This document shows positions 1-6,325 of a stretch of 8,030 bases of DNA, in pieces. Origin of the DNA: Comamonas sp. lk (GTDB lineage Bacteria; Pseudomonadota; Gammaproteobacteria; Burkholderiales; Burkholderiaceae_C). A model generated the notes under the pieces. The model saw nothing but the letters and a program-made list of their open reading frames with translations. It was not told the origin of the DNA and made no database searches. The translations under genes were made by a program, and so were the position numbers. Each line of letters starts with the position of its first letter. The first letter of the stretch is position 1. Location: contig CAMDHL010000089.1 of assembly GCA_945898105.1 (NCBI GenBank), positions 1-8,030 of the forward strand, read 5' to 3'.

Positions 1-941
1 AAGATGGTCAAACCGTGCATTTGCATTTACCGCGCCCCCCGCGCAATAGTTGGTTTGCGCCCTTGGGGTTTTTTGGAACCTTGGCCTTGGTCGCGCTGGC
101 AGTAGCCTTGGCGACCTACCCCATAGTGCGTCGGCTCACGCGTCGTCTGGAAGACTTGCAAGCGGGCGTAGAGCGTTGGGGGCAGGGTGACTTGGGCGTA
201 AGGGTTGAAGCCAAGGGCCAGGACGAAGTGGGATTTTTGGCGCAGAGGTTTAACCATGCGGCCTCCCGAATAGAGGCCTTAGTGCAATCGCGCGACGCCT
301 TGTTAGCCTCTCAAAAATCTTTGCTCGCGAATGCCTCGCATGAGTTGCGCTCACCACTGGCGCGCATTCGCATGGGTCTGGAGCTGATGGGGGATGGTTC
401 CGGAGATGCGGTTGCGCAGCGCAGACCGGCCATTGAGCGGAATTTGCAAGAGCTCGATATGTTGATCGAGGAAATCCTGCTGGCCAGTCGTTTGGACTCT
501 AAAGAGGCGGACGTGGGAACATTCGAACCGGTCGATCTGGTGGGCTTGGCCGCTGAAGAGTGCGCCAGAGTGCAGGCCTTGTTACTCGACCCGCTGGCGC
601 AGCTTTCGGTGCCTGGGGTGCGCAAACTTCTGCGCCGTGCTTTGCGCAACCTGCTGGAAAACGCAAATCGACACGGCGGCGGTTCGGTGCAACTGCAATT
701 GCGCCAGGAGGCCGGCTTCGCGGTGTTGGAAGTGCTGGACACCGGCCCCGGCGTGCCATTGGACTTGCGCGAGCGCATCTTCGAGCCTTTTTACCGCCTG
801 CCCGGCGCCTCGGAGAAAGACGGCGGCGTGGGGCTGGGCCTGGCATTAGTCAAGTCCATTGCCCAGCGCCACGGTGGCACAGTGCATTGCAGCAACCGCC
901 CCGAAGGCGGAGCCTGCTTTAGCTTGCGGCTGCCTCTCTAA
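1..941 (+). CDS. Sensor histidine kinase of a two-component system (C-terminal part, 5' end outside window)
   Basis: Inner-membrane sensor kinase that autophosphorylates on histidine and passes the phosphate to a response regulator. The frame is open to the left edge (codons from base 3), so the GTG at 15 is probably not the true start; the sensor domain and first membrane helix are missing. In order: a hydrophobic helix (about bases 60-125, WFAPLGFFGTLALVALAVAL), a HAMP linker (about 125-290), a HisKA dimerisation helix with the phospho-acceptor His at 339-341 in NASHELRSPLARIR, and a HATPase_c domain with the N box (RNLLENANRH, about 645-675), G1 box (DTGPGVP), F box (IFEPFYRL) and G2 box (GVGLGLALV). 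All catalytic boxes are intact. The organisation resembles the CpxA/RstB/EnvZ class, but the signal cannot be told from this fragment. The partner regulator gene is presumably just upstream, outside the window. The family is certain; the specific gene is not. Confidence 0.94.
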   Translation, partial: DGQTVHLHLPRPPRNSWFAPLGFFGTLALVALAVALATYPIVRRLTRRLEDLQAGVERWGQGDLGVRVEAKGQDEVGFLAQRFNHAASRIEALVQSRDALLASQKSLLANASHELRSPLARIRMGLELMGDGSGDAVAQRRPAIERNLQELDMLIEEILLASRLDSKEADVGTFEPVDLVGLAAEECARVQALLLDPLAQLSVPGVRKLLRRALRNLLENANRHGGGSVQLQLRQEAGFAVLEVLDTGPGVPLDLRERIFEPFYRLPGASEKDGGVGLGLALVKSIAQRHGGTVHCSNRPEGGACFSLRLPL

Positions 942-1086
942 AACGCCCTGCGCGGGCGCGGTCCGCTTTTCGCGTTTTGGGAGGGCGATCAGGTTCGCAT
1001 CCGGGCCCGATTTGCAGCCATCACGCCTGATTTGCCTTTAGCGAGGGCCTTTTCAGGTCTAAAACCCTCCAAATGCCTTGAAAGCA
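942..1086. other. Intergenic stretch after the kinase gene
   Basis: No gene is visible here. Just after the kinase stop there are short GC-rich inverted repeats: GCCC at 945-948 with GGGC at 954-957, and GCG at 958-960 with CGC at 964-966 followed by TTTT at 967-970. These could make a weak terminator for the kinase transcript, but the stems are short. The rest of the stretch shows nothing I can name. TTGAAA at 1078-1083 resembles a -35 box, but I found no convincing -10 box at the proper distance. Confidence 0.4.
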
Positions 1087-1291
1087 CTAGGTTTTGCTGC
1101 ACAAGCTGAAGAAAAACCTGAATTTTCACCCGCATGGGGGATACCGGTATCAGTCAGGCTCGCCCAGAATTCACCCCATCGCTGTCACGACATCAAGAGG
1201 GCGTAAGCCCCGAAAGAGTAAAGAATTTAACGGTTCCAACGAAGTCTCCTCGGAGACATTTACAAGTCACCCCTCGGGGTGACTTTTTTTT
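1087..1291 (+). ncRNA. Candidate small RNA or structured leader ending in an intrinsic terminator
   Basis: This stretch holds a series of small inverted repeats that ends in a strong terminator. AGGTTTT (1089-1095) can pair with AAAACCT (1113-1119). GATACCGGTATC (1140-1151) is a perfect 12-bp palindrome. GGGC-GTAA-GCCC (1199-1210) is a hairpin with a GNRA-type tetraloop. GTCTCC-TC-GGAGAC (about 1244-1257) is a compact hairpin just before the terminator hairpin, and both share a CTCG apex. There is no convincing reading frame, and the nearest upstream gene ends 322 nt before the terminator. I do not recognise an Rfam family: it does not read as 6S, tmRNA, SRP RNA, RNase P or a common riboswitch. 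No clear promoter was found, so the 5' end is a guess. It could instead be a long 3' UTR of the kinase transcript. Confidence 0.33.
1264..1291 (+). terminator. Strong rho-independent terminator
   Basis: AAGTCACCC and GGGTGACTT form a 9-bp perfect stem around a CTCG loop, followed by a run of eight T (1284-1291). The T run follows on the plus strand only, so it ends rightward transcription from the kinase side or from the candidate small RNA. It also protects the convergent heptosyltransferase gene, whose stop is at 1304. Confidence 0.78.
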
Positions 1292-1303
1292 GCCTGCGGC
1301 ACC

Positions 1304-2323
1304 TTATTTAGCGTCTAACCGCGCCAATATCATCTCTGCGCTGATATCTCCCAGACAACGCGTATGGCCCAGCGGGCACTTGCGCTCGAAACAGGGCGCG
1401 CAATCGAGTGGCGGCTGGTAATTGGCATCATTTTTCAGCCAGACCACTTGCGCCAGCGGGCTGAGCGGCGGCGTGTGCAAAGGGCTGGAAGAGCCAAAGA
1501 TCGCCACTTGTGGCACGCCCAGGGCAGCGGCCACATGCATCAGCCCCGAGTCATTGCTGACCATGGCCCGCGCTTGCGCAATCAGCGCTATGGCCTGTTC
1601 CAAACCGGTGCGCCCGGCCAAGTCATGGCAAGTGCCCGCCTGCACCGCCTGCACCGCCTTGACCGAGGATGCAATCTGCGCGCATACATCCGCATCCTTG
1701 GCCGATCCAAGCAGCAGCACTGGCAGTTGGTGGCGTACAAGCAGTTGCTGCGCCAGCGTGGCGAAATGTGCAGCAGGCCAGCGTTTGGCGGGGCCGTATT
1801 CAGCGCCGGGTACCAGCACAAAGTAGCTGCCTGCCTGCAGGCCGTGTGCTGCCATGGCGTACTGGCGGGCCTGTTGTGGCACTTGCATCAGCGGCTGTGC
1901 GTTAGCAGGGGCACCAGATAAGGCCAGCGCGCCATACCAATCCACCATGGGCGGACGGGCGTGCTTGTCTGGGTTGGGGAGTCGTCGCGTCAGCAGGCCA
2001 TAGCGCGCTTCGCCGTGATAGCCCACACGGTCGGAGATACCCGCCCAAAAGGGAAGTAAAGCGCTTTTGAAGGAGTTGGGGCAGACGATGGCACGTTGAA
2101 ATTTGTTACGTAGTTGTTTGGCCATAGCGCGCCGCGCCGACCACTGCAAACCGCCGTGGGCAAATGGCAGCTCAATCACCTCGGCTACTGCCGCCATTGC
2201 ACGATAAACCGGGGCCACCCAAGGCAGGGCGCCGACGGTGATGCGTTCACCGCGCGCTTGCAACACACGCAACAGGGGTTCGGTCATGACCGCGTCCCCT
2301 ATCCACTGGGGCGCGATGACCAG
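1304..2323 (-). CDS. waaF: ADP-heptose:LPS heptosyltransferase II (glycosyltransferase family 9)
   Basis: Cytoplasmic, membrane-associated enzyme that transfers the second L-glycero-D-manno-heptose from ADP-heptose to the LPS inner core. The sequence follows E. coli WaaF closely: PNSFKSALLPFWAGI, YGLL, PGAEYGPAKRWP, a GSAKD loop, and NDSGLMHVAAALGVPQVAIFGSSSP of the nucleotide-sugar domain. The first in-frame ATG is at 2287-2285 (327 aa), but the conserved first strand and GD motif, LVIAPQWIGDAV, are encoded in frame just upstream of it, where I see no ATG, GTG or TTG. I therefore place the start at CTG 2323-2321 (339 aa), 4 nt after the stop of the upstream zinc-binding gene, which suggests coupled translation. 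The ATG at 2287 does have an AGGGGA 7 nt before it, so a shortened protein is the alternative. It is the last gene of the minus-strand run. The function is well supported; the start is not. Confidence 0.92.
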   Translation of the reverse strand: MVIAPQWIGDAVMTEPLLRVLQARGERITVGALPWVAPVYRAMAAVAEVIELPFAHGGLQWSARRAMAKQLRNKFQRAIVCPNSFKSALLPFWAGISDRVGYHGEARYGLLTRRLPNPDKHARPPMVDWYGALALSGAPANAQPLMQVPQQARQYAMAAHGLQAGSYFVLVPGAEYGPAKRWPAAHFATLAQQLLVRHQLPVLLLGSAKDADVCAQIASSVKAVQAVQAGTCHDLAGRTGLEQAIALIAQARAMVSNDSGLMHVAAALGVPQVAIFGSSSPLHTPPLSPLAQVVWLKNDANYQPPLDCAPCFERKCPLGHTRCLGDISAEMILARLDAK

Positions 2324-2327
2324 GGTG

Positions 2328-2534
2328 TCAGTGGTGGGCGTCGAAATGTTCGCCGTCCTTGAGCTTATAGACGGTCCCGCAGTACGGGCATTTGCCTTCG
2401 CCTTTGCGGGCGATGTCCAGATAGACCTTGGGGTGGGTGTTCCAGGTCTGCATGTCGGCCAGCGGGCTGGGGCAGAAAACTCCGCCTTGCGGATTCAGGT
2501 CTTTGGCGAGCAGGGTGACTAACGATTTAGACAT
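2328..2534 (-). CDS. Small zinc-binding protein, zf-CHCC family (NDUFS6-like)
   Basis: A 68-residue protein with the CHCC zinc-ligand pattern: C21, H34, C49 and C52, in VFCPSP, NTHPKVYLD and KCPYCGTVYKL. The family (Pfam zf-CHCC) is related to the C-terminal part of mitochondrial complex I subunit NDUFS6; the role of the bacterial stand-alone protein is not settled. The length is normal for the bacterial form. ATG at 2534 is the only sensible start, although no good Shine-Dalgarno sequence precedes it. It lies 26 nt after the ilvE stop, and its TGA (2330-2328) sits 4 nt before the proposed CTG start of the heptosyltransferase, so it is probably co-transcribed with both. Confidence 0.93.
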   Translation of the reverse strand: MSKSLVTLLAKDLNPQGGVFCPSPLADMQTWNTHPKVYLDIARKGEGKCPYCGTVYKLKDGEHFDAHH

Positions 2535-2560
2535 GGTGTTTTTGTGGGCTTCAATTGACT

Positions 2561-3511
2561 TTAAACCCGTGCCAGCCAGTGGCTGTATTTGGCGTTGCGG
2601 CCATTGACGATGTCAAAAAATGCGCTCTGGATTTTTTCGGTAATCGGACCGCGTGTGCCCACATAGTCTCCCTTGCCCAGTTCAATGCGGTCGAGTTCGC
2701 GGATGGGCGTGACTTCGGCGGCAGTGCCAGTGAAGAAGGCTTCGTCGCTGATGTAAACCTCGTCGCGCGTCATGCGCTTTTGCACCAACTCAAGGCCCAG
2801 GTCTTTGCAAATGTGCATGACCGTGTTGCGGGTGATGCCGTTGAGTGCGCCGGCGGAAAGGTCCGGCGTATACACCACGCCGTCTTTGATGACAAACAAG
2901 TTCTCGCCCGCACCTTCACTGACAAAGCCGTTGGCGTCGAGCAGCATGGCCTCGTCGTAGCCATCGTCGGTGGCCTCCATATTGGCCAGGATGGAGTTGG
3001 TGTAGTTGCTCACCGCTTTGGCCTGCGTCATGGTGATATTGACGTGGTGGCGGGTGTAGCTGGAAATTTTGACGCGGATACCGCGCTTCATGCCCTCTTC
3101 GCCCAAGTAAGCACCCCAGGGCCAGGCCGCAACCATCAGGTGGATGGTGTTGCCCTTGGGCGATACGCCCAGTTTTTTGTCGCCAATCCAGGTCAGGGGG
3201 CGCAGATAGCAACTCTCGAGCTTGTTCTCGCGCACCACGTCTTTTTGGGCCTGCATCACTTCTTCCTTGGAAAAAGGGATGTTCATGCGCAGGATCTTGG
3301 CACTGTTAAACAGGCGCTCGGTGTGCTCTTCCAGGCGAAAAATGGCGGTGCCATTGACGGTGTTGTATGCGCGTACGCCTTCGAAGGCGCCGCAGCCGTA
3401 GTGCAGGGTGTGGCTCAGGACGTGGATCTTGGCCTCGCGCCAATCGACCATCTGACCGTCCATCCAGATTTTGCCGTCGCGGTCGGACATGGAGGGGGGC
3501 ATTGCGGTCAT
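2561..3511 (-). CDS. ilvE: Branched-chain amino acid aminotransferase
   Basis: PLP-dependent class IV aminotransferase, cytoplasmic, catalysing the last step of valine, leucine and isoleucine synthesis (2-oxo acid plus glutamate) and the reverse reaction. The 316-residue length matches the family (E. coli IlvE about 309). Recognisable segments: GAFEGVRAY near residues 41-49, RLEEHTERLF (59-68), the PLP lysine K165 in TQAKAVSNYTNS, the DANGFVSEGAGENLF cofactor region with E199, and GTAAEVTPIR (262-271). ATG at 3511 is chosen because AAAGGA stands 9 nt before it; in-frame ATGs at residues 4 and 8 are alternatives. It is preceded on the same strand by the 140-aa membrane protein gene (47 nt gap) and followed by the zf-CHCC gene, forming an operon-like run. 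No attenuator or leader peptide is seen in front of it. Confidence 0.97.
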   Translation of the reverse strand: MTAMPPSMSDRDGKIWMDGQMVDWREAKIHVLSHTLHYGCGAFEGVRAYNTVNGTAIFRLEEHTERLFNSAKILRMNIPFSKEEVMQAQKDVVRENKLESCYLRPLTWIGDKKLGVSPKGNTIHLMVAAWPWGAYLGEEGMKRGIRVKISSYTRHHVNITMTQAKAVSNYTNSILANMEATDDGYDEAMLLDANGFVSEGAGENLFVIKDGVVYTPDLSAGALNGITRNTVMHICKDLGLELVQKRMTRDEVYISDEAFFTGTAAEVTPIRELDRIELGKGDYVGTRGPITEKIQSAFFDIVNGRNAKYSHWLARV

Positions 3512-3558
3512 GGCGGGCTATCCTTTGATCGGGGAAGTAAGAGGGTGGTTTGGTGATT

Positions 3559-3981
3559 TTACGGGGCAGCGTCCAACGCGGCTTCAGGCGGTCTATCCAA
3601 GCGCCAAGCTGCCAGCTTGCCATTGCTAAATTCGCATTCGACAAACGACTGGCCGGTATCGGCCCAGCGAAAGACTTCCGGCTGCTCGCCCTCAACGCTG
3701 CGCAGTTCTCCCAGGGACCGCGTCAGCGCTATCACCTGCATCAAAGACACGCCCGGATGCAGTCGCGCATTGAGCATCACGCTGCTGTCCACATGGCCTT
3801 TGGGCCGGCTCGATGCGCGTCGCAAGATTTGCAACATGCGCGTGAAATGCAAGAGCATCCACATCACCAAAGCGCCCACCGCCCCGGCCACACCGGGCCA
3901 TCCATACCAGTGGTAGCCCATGACCACCAAGGCCACGGCACCTACCCGCACCGCAATCGTTTGCACCTTAAAGTAACTCAT
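3559..3981 (-). CDS. Unrecognised 140-aa membrane protein with a BamE/SmpA-like C-terminal pattern
   Basis: I do not recognise a named family. There are two hydrophobic stretches, about residues 7-25 and 28-49, separated by a short HWYGWPG turn, so it is probably a two-helix inner-membrane anchor. A basic stretch (RRASSRPKGH) follows, then a soluble domain at about 65-130. Its layout (LHPGVSLMQVIAL, then FRWADTGQSFVECEFSNGKLAAWRL) resembles the SmpA/BamE-type fold, where a 'G.s..qV' helix is followed by strands ending in a 'f.nGkl..w' hairpin; this is inference. The frame stays open upstream to 4422, but that part is antisense to the SDR gene, and ATG 3981 gives the only plausible membrane protein. 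No good ribosome binding site is seen. It lies 47 nt before ilvE on the same strand and is probably the first gene of that transcript. Confidence 0.72.
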   Translation of the reverse strand: MSYFKVQTIAVRVGAVALVVMGYHWYGWPGVAGAVGALVMWMLLHFTRMLQILRRASSRPKGHVDSSVMLNARLHPGVSLMQVIALTRSLGELRSVEGEQPEVFRWADTGQSFVECEFSNGKLAAWRLDRPPEAALDAAP

Positions 3982-4105
3982 GGCGAGGATTCTCGCAGCA
4001 GTCGCTTTTGACGCAGCCCGCGTCATATGTGCTACCACCCGCGATGTGCGCATCGGCGGCGCCGCGCTACAGTGCGTACTTTGCCGCCCACCAAAGAACC
4101 AAGCT
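3982..4105. promoter_or_regulatory. Divergent intergenic region between the membrane-protein/ilvE run and the SDR/dehydratase pair
   Basis: The two leftward and rightward transcripts must both be driven from within these 124 nt or from further upstream. Visible structures are GCGAG-GATT-CTCGC (3983-3996), an inverted repeat touching the ATG of the minus-strand gene, GATG-TGCG-CATC (4043-4054), and the palindrome GCGGCGCCGC (4057-4066). TTGACG at 4008-4013 resembles a plus-strand -35 box, but nothing like TATAAT lies 16-18 nt further. I do not name a specific promoter. Confidence 0.4.
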
Positions 4106-4876
4106 ATGTCCAGCCACCTGCACCAACGCGTACTGATTACCGCCGCCGCATCGGGTATCGGCCTGGTGATGGCAGACGCCTTTATGGCTGCTGGCGCAAC
4201 TGTGTATATCTGCGACCGCGACGCAAGCGCCCTGGACGCAGCCCTTTCTAGCCGTCCGGCCTTGGCGGGTCGGGTGTGTGATGTCAGCGACGAGGCGCAA
4301 GTGGCCGCATTGTTTGCCGCAGCGACGACCCACCTGCAAGGGCTGGATATTTTGGTGAGCAATGCCGGTATTGCCGGGCCCACTGCCAATTTGGAAGACA
4401 TCAGTCTGACCGACTGGCGCAACTGTTTGGCGGTGAATCTGGACTCAGCGTTTTTATGCGCCCGAGCCGCCGCGCCCTTGTTGCGCGCACAGGGCAGCGG
4501 CTCGATGATTTTGATGTCCTCAACCGCCGGTTTATTCGGCTTCCCAAGACGCAGCCCCTACGCCTCCGCGAAATGGGCGATACGAGGCCTGACTCGCACC
4601 CTCGCCCAAGAGCTGGGCCCCGCAGGCGTACGTGTTAACTGTATTTGTCCGGGCTCAGTTAGCGGTGAGCGCATAGACCGCGTGATCGCCGCTGAAGCCC
4701 AGAAAACCGGTCGTAGCGAAGATGCCGTGCGCACTGAGATGACGCAAAGTGCATCGCTCAAGTCCTTTATCGCACCGCAAGACATTGCCAGCATGGCCTT
4801 GTTCATCACCTCCAGCGCTGGGGCGCGCATATCAGGGCAAGACCTGACGGTGGACGGGCATACGGAAACTTTGTGA
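4106..4876 (+). CDS. Short-chain dehydrogenase/reductase (classical SDR), probably NAD-dependent
   Basis: A 256-residue soluble oxidoreductase of the classical SDR type, which oxidises a hydroxyl group (or reduces a ketone) on a small substrate. Features: cofactor loop TAAASGIG at 12-19, where the first glycine of the usual TGxxxGxG is alanine; D37 at the end of the second strand (CDRD), typical of NAD rather than NADP use; CDV at 58-60; SNAG at 85-88 (usual NNAG); N111; catalytic S139, Y152 and K156 (YASAK); and PG at 182-183. The frame is open further upstream (ATG at 3980), but ATG 4106 gives the family's normal length and puts the first strand directly after the start. No Shine-Dalgarno sequence is clear. 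The enolase-superfamily gene follows 51 nt downstream on the same strand, so a role in the same sugar-acid pathway is likely. The substrate is unknown. Confidence 0.92.
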   Translation: MSSHLHQRVLITAAASGIGLVMADAFMAAGATVYICDRDASALDAALSSRPALAGRVCDVSDEAQVAALFAAATTHLQGLDILVSNAGIAGPTANLEDISLTDWRNCLAVNLDSAFLCARAAAPLLRAQGSGSMILMSSTAGLFGFPRRSPYASAKWAIRGLTRTLAQELGPAGVRVNCICPGSVSGERIDRVIAAEAQKTGRSEDAVRTEMTQSASLKSFIAPQDIASMALFITSSAGARISGQDLTVDGHTETL

Positions 4877-4927
4877 GTCAGCAACCTTTGTCCCCCCAAC
4901 CTCTCACTTCACCTTGTTATCACCGCT

Positions 4928-6034
4928 ATGAAAATTAAGCAGCTTGAAACCTTTACTGATGAGTTCGTCTGCTTTGTCAAACTGACGACCGACAGCGGGC
5001 ATGTGGGCTGGGGACAAACCTCGACCTACAACGCCGACATCAGCGCCACTATTTTTCACCGCCAGGTGGCGCCTTGGGCGTTGGGTGCGGATGCGCTGGA
5101 CATCGACGGCATCTTGCAAACCATCTGGGAAAAAGAACACAAATACCCGGGCAGCTACCGCTGCCGCGCCATGGCCGGTTTGGACACCGCGATGTGGGAC
5201 TTGCGCGGCAAGATTGAAGGCAAGCCGGTGGTCGAATTGCTAGGCGGCAAACCTAAGGCCTTGCGTGCCTATGCCTCATCCATGAAGCGCGACATCACGC
5301 CGCAGGACGAAGCGGCGCGCTTTGTGAAATTGCGCGATGAGCTAGGCTTTGACGCCTTCAAGTGGCGCGTCGCCGCCGAGTGTGGGCGCGATGTGGACGA
5401 ATGGCCAGGTCGCACCGAAGCGGTGGTGCCGGTGGTGGCGCGGGCTTTGGGTGATGGAGTGGCCAAGTTGGTCGATGCCAACAGCGGGTTTTCGCCCGCC
5501 CGCGCTATCGAAGTGGGCCGCATGTTGGAGGCCGAAGGCATCAGCCATTTTGAGGAGCCCTGCCCATATTGGGAGTTTGCCCAAACGCGCGAGGTGACGC
5601 AGGCTTTGTCCTTGGATGTGACTGGCGGCGAGCAGGACTGGGATTTGCCGACCTGGCAGCGCATGATGGACCAGGGGGTGGTGGACATTGTGCAGCCCGA
5701 TGTGATGTACATGGGCGGCTTGACGCGCACCCTGGCCGTCGCCCGCATGGCCGCAGAGCGAGGTATTGCCTGTACGCCGCACAGCGCCAATCTATCGTTG
5801 GTCACGATGTGCACCATGCATTTGCTGGGCGCGATTCCCAATGCCGGCAAATACCTGGAGTTGTCCATCGAAGGGCCGGACTATTACCCCTGGCAGCAGG
5901 AGCTTTTTTTGGGCGACCCTTATGCGGTGCGTGACGGCAAGGTGCAAATACCTGCGGAGCCTGGTTGGGGAGTGGAAATCAATCCGGCGTGGTTGGCGCG
6001 GGCCACCTACCAGTCGAGTGTGTTGAAGGTTTGA
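4928..6034 (+). CDS. Enolase-superfamily enzyme, mandelate racemase subgroup; probable acid-sugar dehydratase
   Basis: A 368-residue protein with an N-terminal capping domain (about 1-115) and a C-terminal barrel. Members abstract the alpha proton of a carboxylate held by Mg2+; most in this subgroup dehydrate aldonic or aldaric acids. Visible catalytic residues: K145 in FKWRV (the family KxK is KxR here), metal ligands D183 (VDANSG), E209/E210 (HFEEP) and E235 (GGEQD), the D258 (QPDV) and H285 (TPHSAN) pair that serves as the second base, and E311 (YLELS). The length is normal and the protein looks intact. ATG 4928 fits the conserved start (MKIKQLETF). No clear ribosome binding site is present. 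It follows the SDR gene, as expected for sequential oxidation and dehydration of a sugar acid, but no transporter, aldolase or regulator is in the window. The substrate cannot be assigned from sequence. Confidence 0.92.
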   Translation: MKIKQLETFTDEFVCFVKLTTDSGHVGWGQTSTYNADISATIFHRQVAPWALGADALDIDGILQTIWEKEHKYPGSYRCRAMAGLDTAMWDLRGKIEGKPVVELLGGKPKALRAYASSMKRDITPQDEAARFVKLRDELGFDAFKWRVAAECGRDVDEWPGRTEAVVPVVARALGDGVAKLVDANSGFSPARAIEVGRMLEAEGISHFEEPCPYWEFAQTREVTQALSLDVTGGEQDWDLPTWQRMMDQGVVDIVQPDVMYMGGLTRTLAVARMAAERGIACTPHSANLSLVTMCTMHLLGAIPNAGKYLELSIEGPDYYPWQQELFLGDPYAVRDGKVQIPAEPGWGVEINPAWLARATYQSSVLKV

Positions 6035-6068
6035 CTGCGTATTTTCGCCTTTGGTAAGAGGGGCACTT

Positions 6069-6105
6069 GCGGGTACACCCAGGCTTTTGATTGCCCGCTT
6101 TTTTT
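6069..6105 (+). terminator. Probable intrinsic terminator after the dehydratase gene
   Basis: GCGGG (6069-6073) can pair with CCCGC (6094-6098), followed directly by seven T (6099-6105). The loop is long (20 nt) and alternative pairings exist (GGGCA 6061-6065 with TGCCC 6092-6096), so the hairpin is less clean than a textbook one. The T run starts 65 nt after the stop codon and touches the first box of the 95-nt repeat. Confidence 0.5.
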
Positions 6106-6198
6106 GCTGAGCCCGCGCCCCCGCAGGCCGGAGCCGGGCTCCTCACAACGCGAGGCTAATTGTTCGTCGCCCGGCCCCGGCCTGCGGGGAAGCTGCGA
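6104..6198 (-). repeat. 95-nt hairpin repeat, copy 1
   Basis: Read on the plus strand: box TTGCTGAGCCCGC (6104-6116), a 23-nt arm (6117-6139), a 29-nt loop (6140-6168) beginning TCCTCACAACGCGA and ending GTTCGTC, a 23-nt arm (6169-6191), and box GCTGCGA (6192-6198). Bases 6119-6139 pair with 6169-6189 in 20 of 21 positions; the one mismatch (A6132/C6176) becomes U-G on the minus strand. Strand is given as minus because that is the sense on which the stem pairs completely. It matches copy 2 (7595-7689), in inverted orientation, at the boxes and loop but not in the arms. There is no coding function: the 61-codon frame across it is a by-product. Confidence 0.85.
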
Positions 6199-6284
6199 CG
6201 TGGTGGCCTGGTTTGGGCGGCGCCGTTCTGGGCGCTTATTCCGCCGCTGCGGAACAGTTTGGATGAAACAAGCGCAGCGCCAGG
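6199..6284. other. Upstream region of the ATPase gene
   Basis: No gene is seen. TTCCGC-CGCT-GCGGAA (6239-6254) is a perfect 6-bp hairpin about 30 nt before the TATAAT box, a possible protein-binding site. GC-rich partial repeats (GGCGGCGCC, GGGCGC) surround it. Confidence 0.35.
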
Positions 6285-6324
6285 TATAATCTTGTAAATC
6301 TAAATTAAAACTTTAAATTTACAA
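6285..6324 (+). promoter_or_regulatory. TATAAT box and AT-rich inverted repeat (candidate operator) before the ATPase gene
   Basis: TATAAT at 6285-6290 is a perfect -10 hexamer. No good -35 box stands at the usual distance: GATGAA lies at 17 nt, and TTGGAT is 20 nt away. Between the -10 box and the ATG lies an inverted repeat, TTGTAAAT (6292-6299) with ATTTACAA (6317-6324), extended past a single mismatch by TAAA (6301-6304) and TTTA (6312-6315). It covers the expected transcription start and reaches within one base of the ATG, a position suited to a repressor site or to a hairpin hiding the start. No Shine-Dalgarno sequence is present. Confidence 0.55.
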
Positions 6325-6325
6325 A

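Noticed and set aside
1087..1260. Known riboswitch or housekeeping RNA
   Set aside because: I looked for the cores of c-di-GMP, cobalamin, TPP, SAH and glycine riboswitches and for 6S, tmRNA, SRP RNA and RNase P signatures. None is convincing, and there is no same-strand gene downstream.
2555..3556. 333-codon open frame on the plus strand across ilvE
   Set aside because: It lies exactly antisense to ilvE, whose protein is conserved from end to end. The frame is open because of high-GC codon use, and its translation shows no family pattern.
3980..4105. 42-residue N-terminal extension of the SDR protein from ATG 3980
   Set aside because: SDR proteins start just before the first strand, as they do from ATG 4106. 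The extension has no recognisable signal and crosses the divergent intergenic region.
3982..4422. Upstream extension of the 140-aa membrane protein to 287 residues
   Set aside because: The extension is antisense to the SDR gene and has low-complexity Ala/Ser/Arg composition. The membrane protein begins sensibly at the ATG at 3981.
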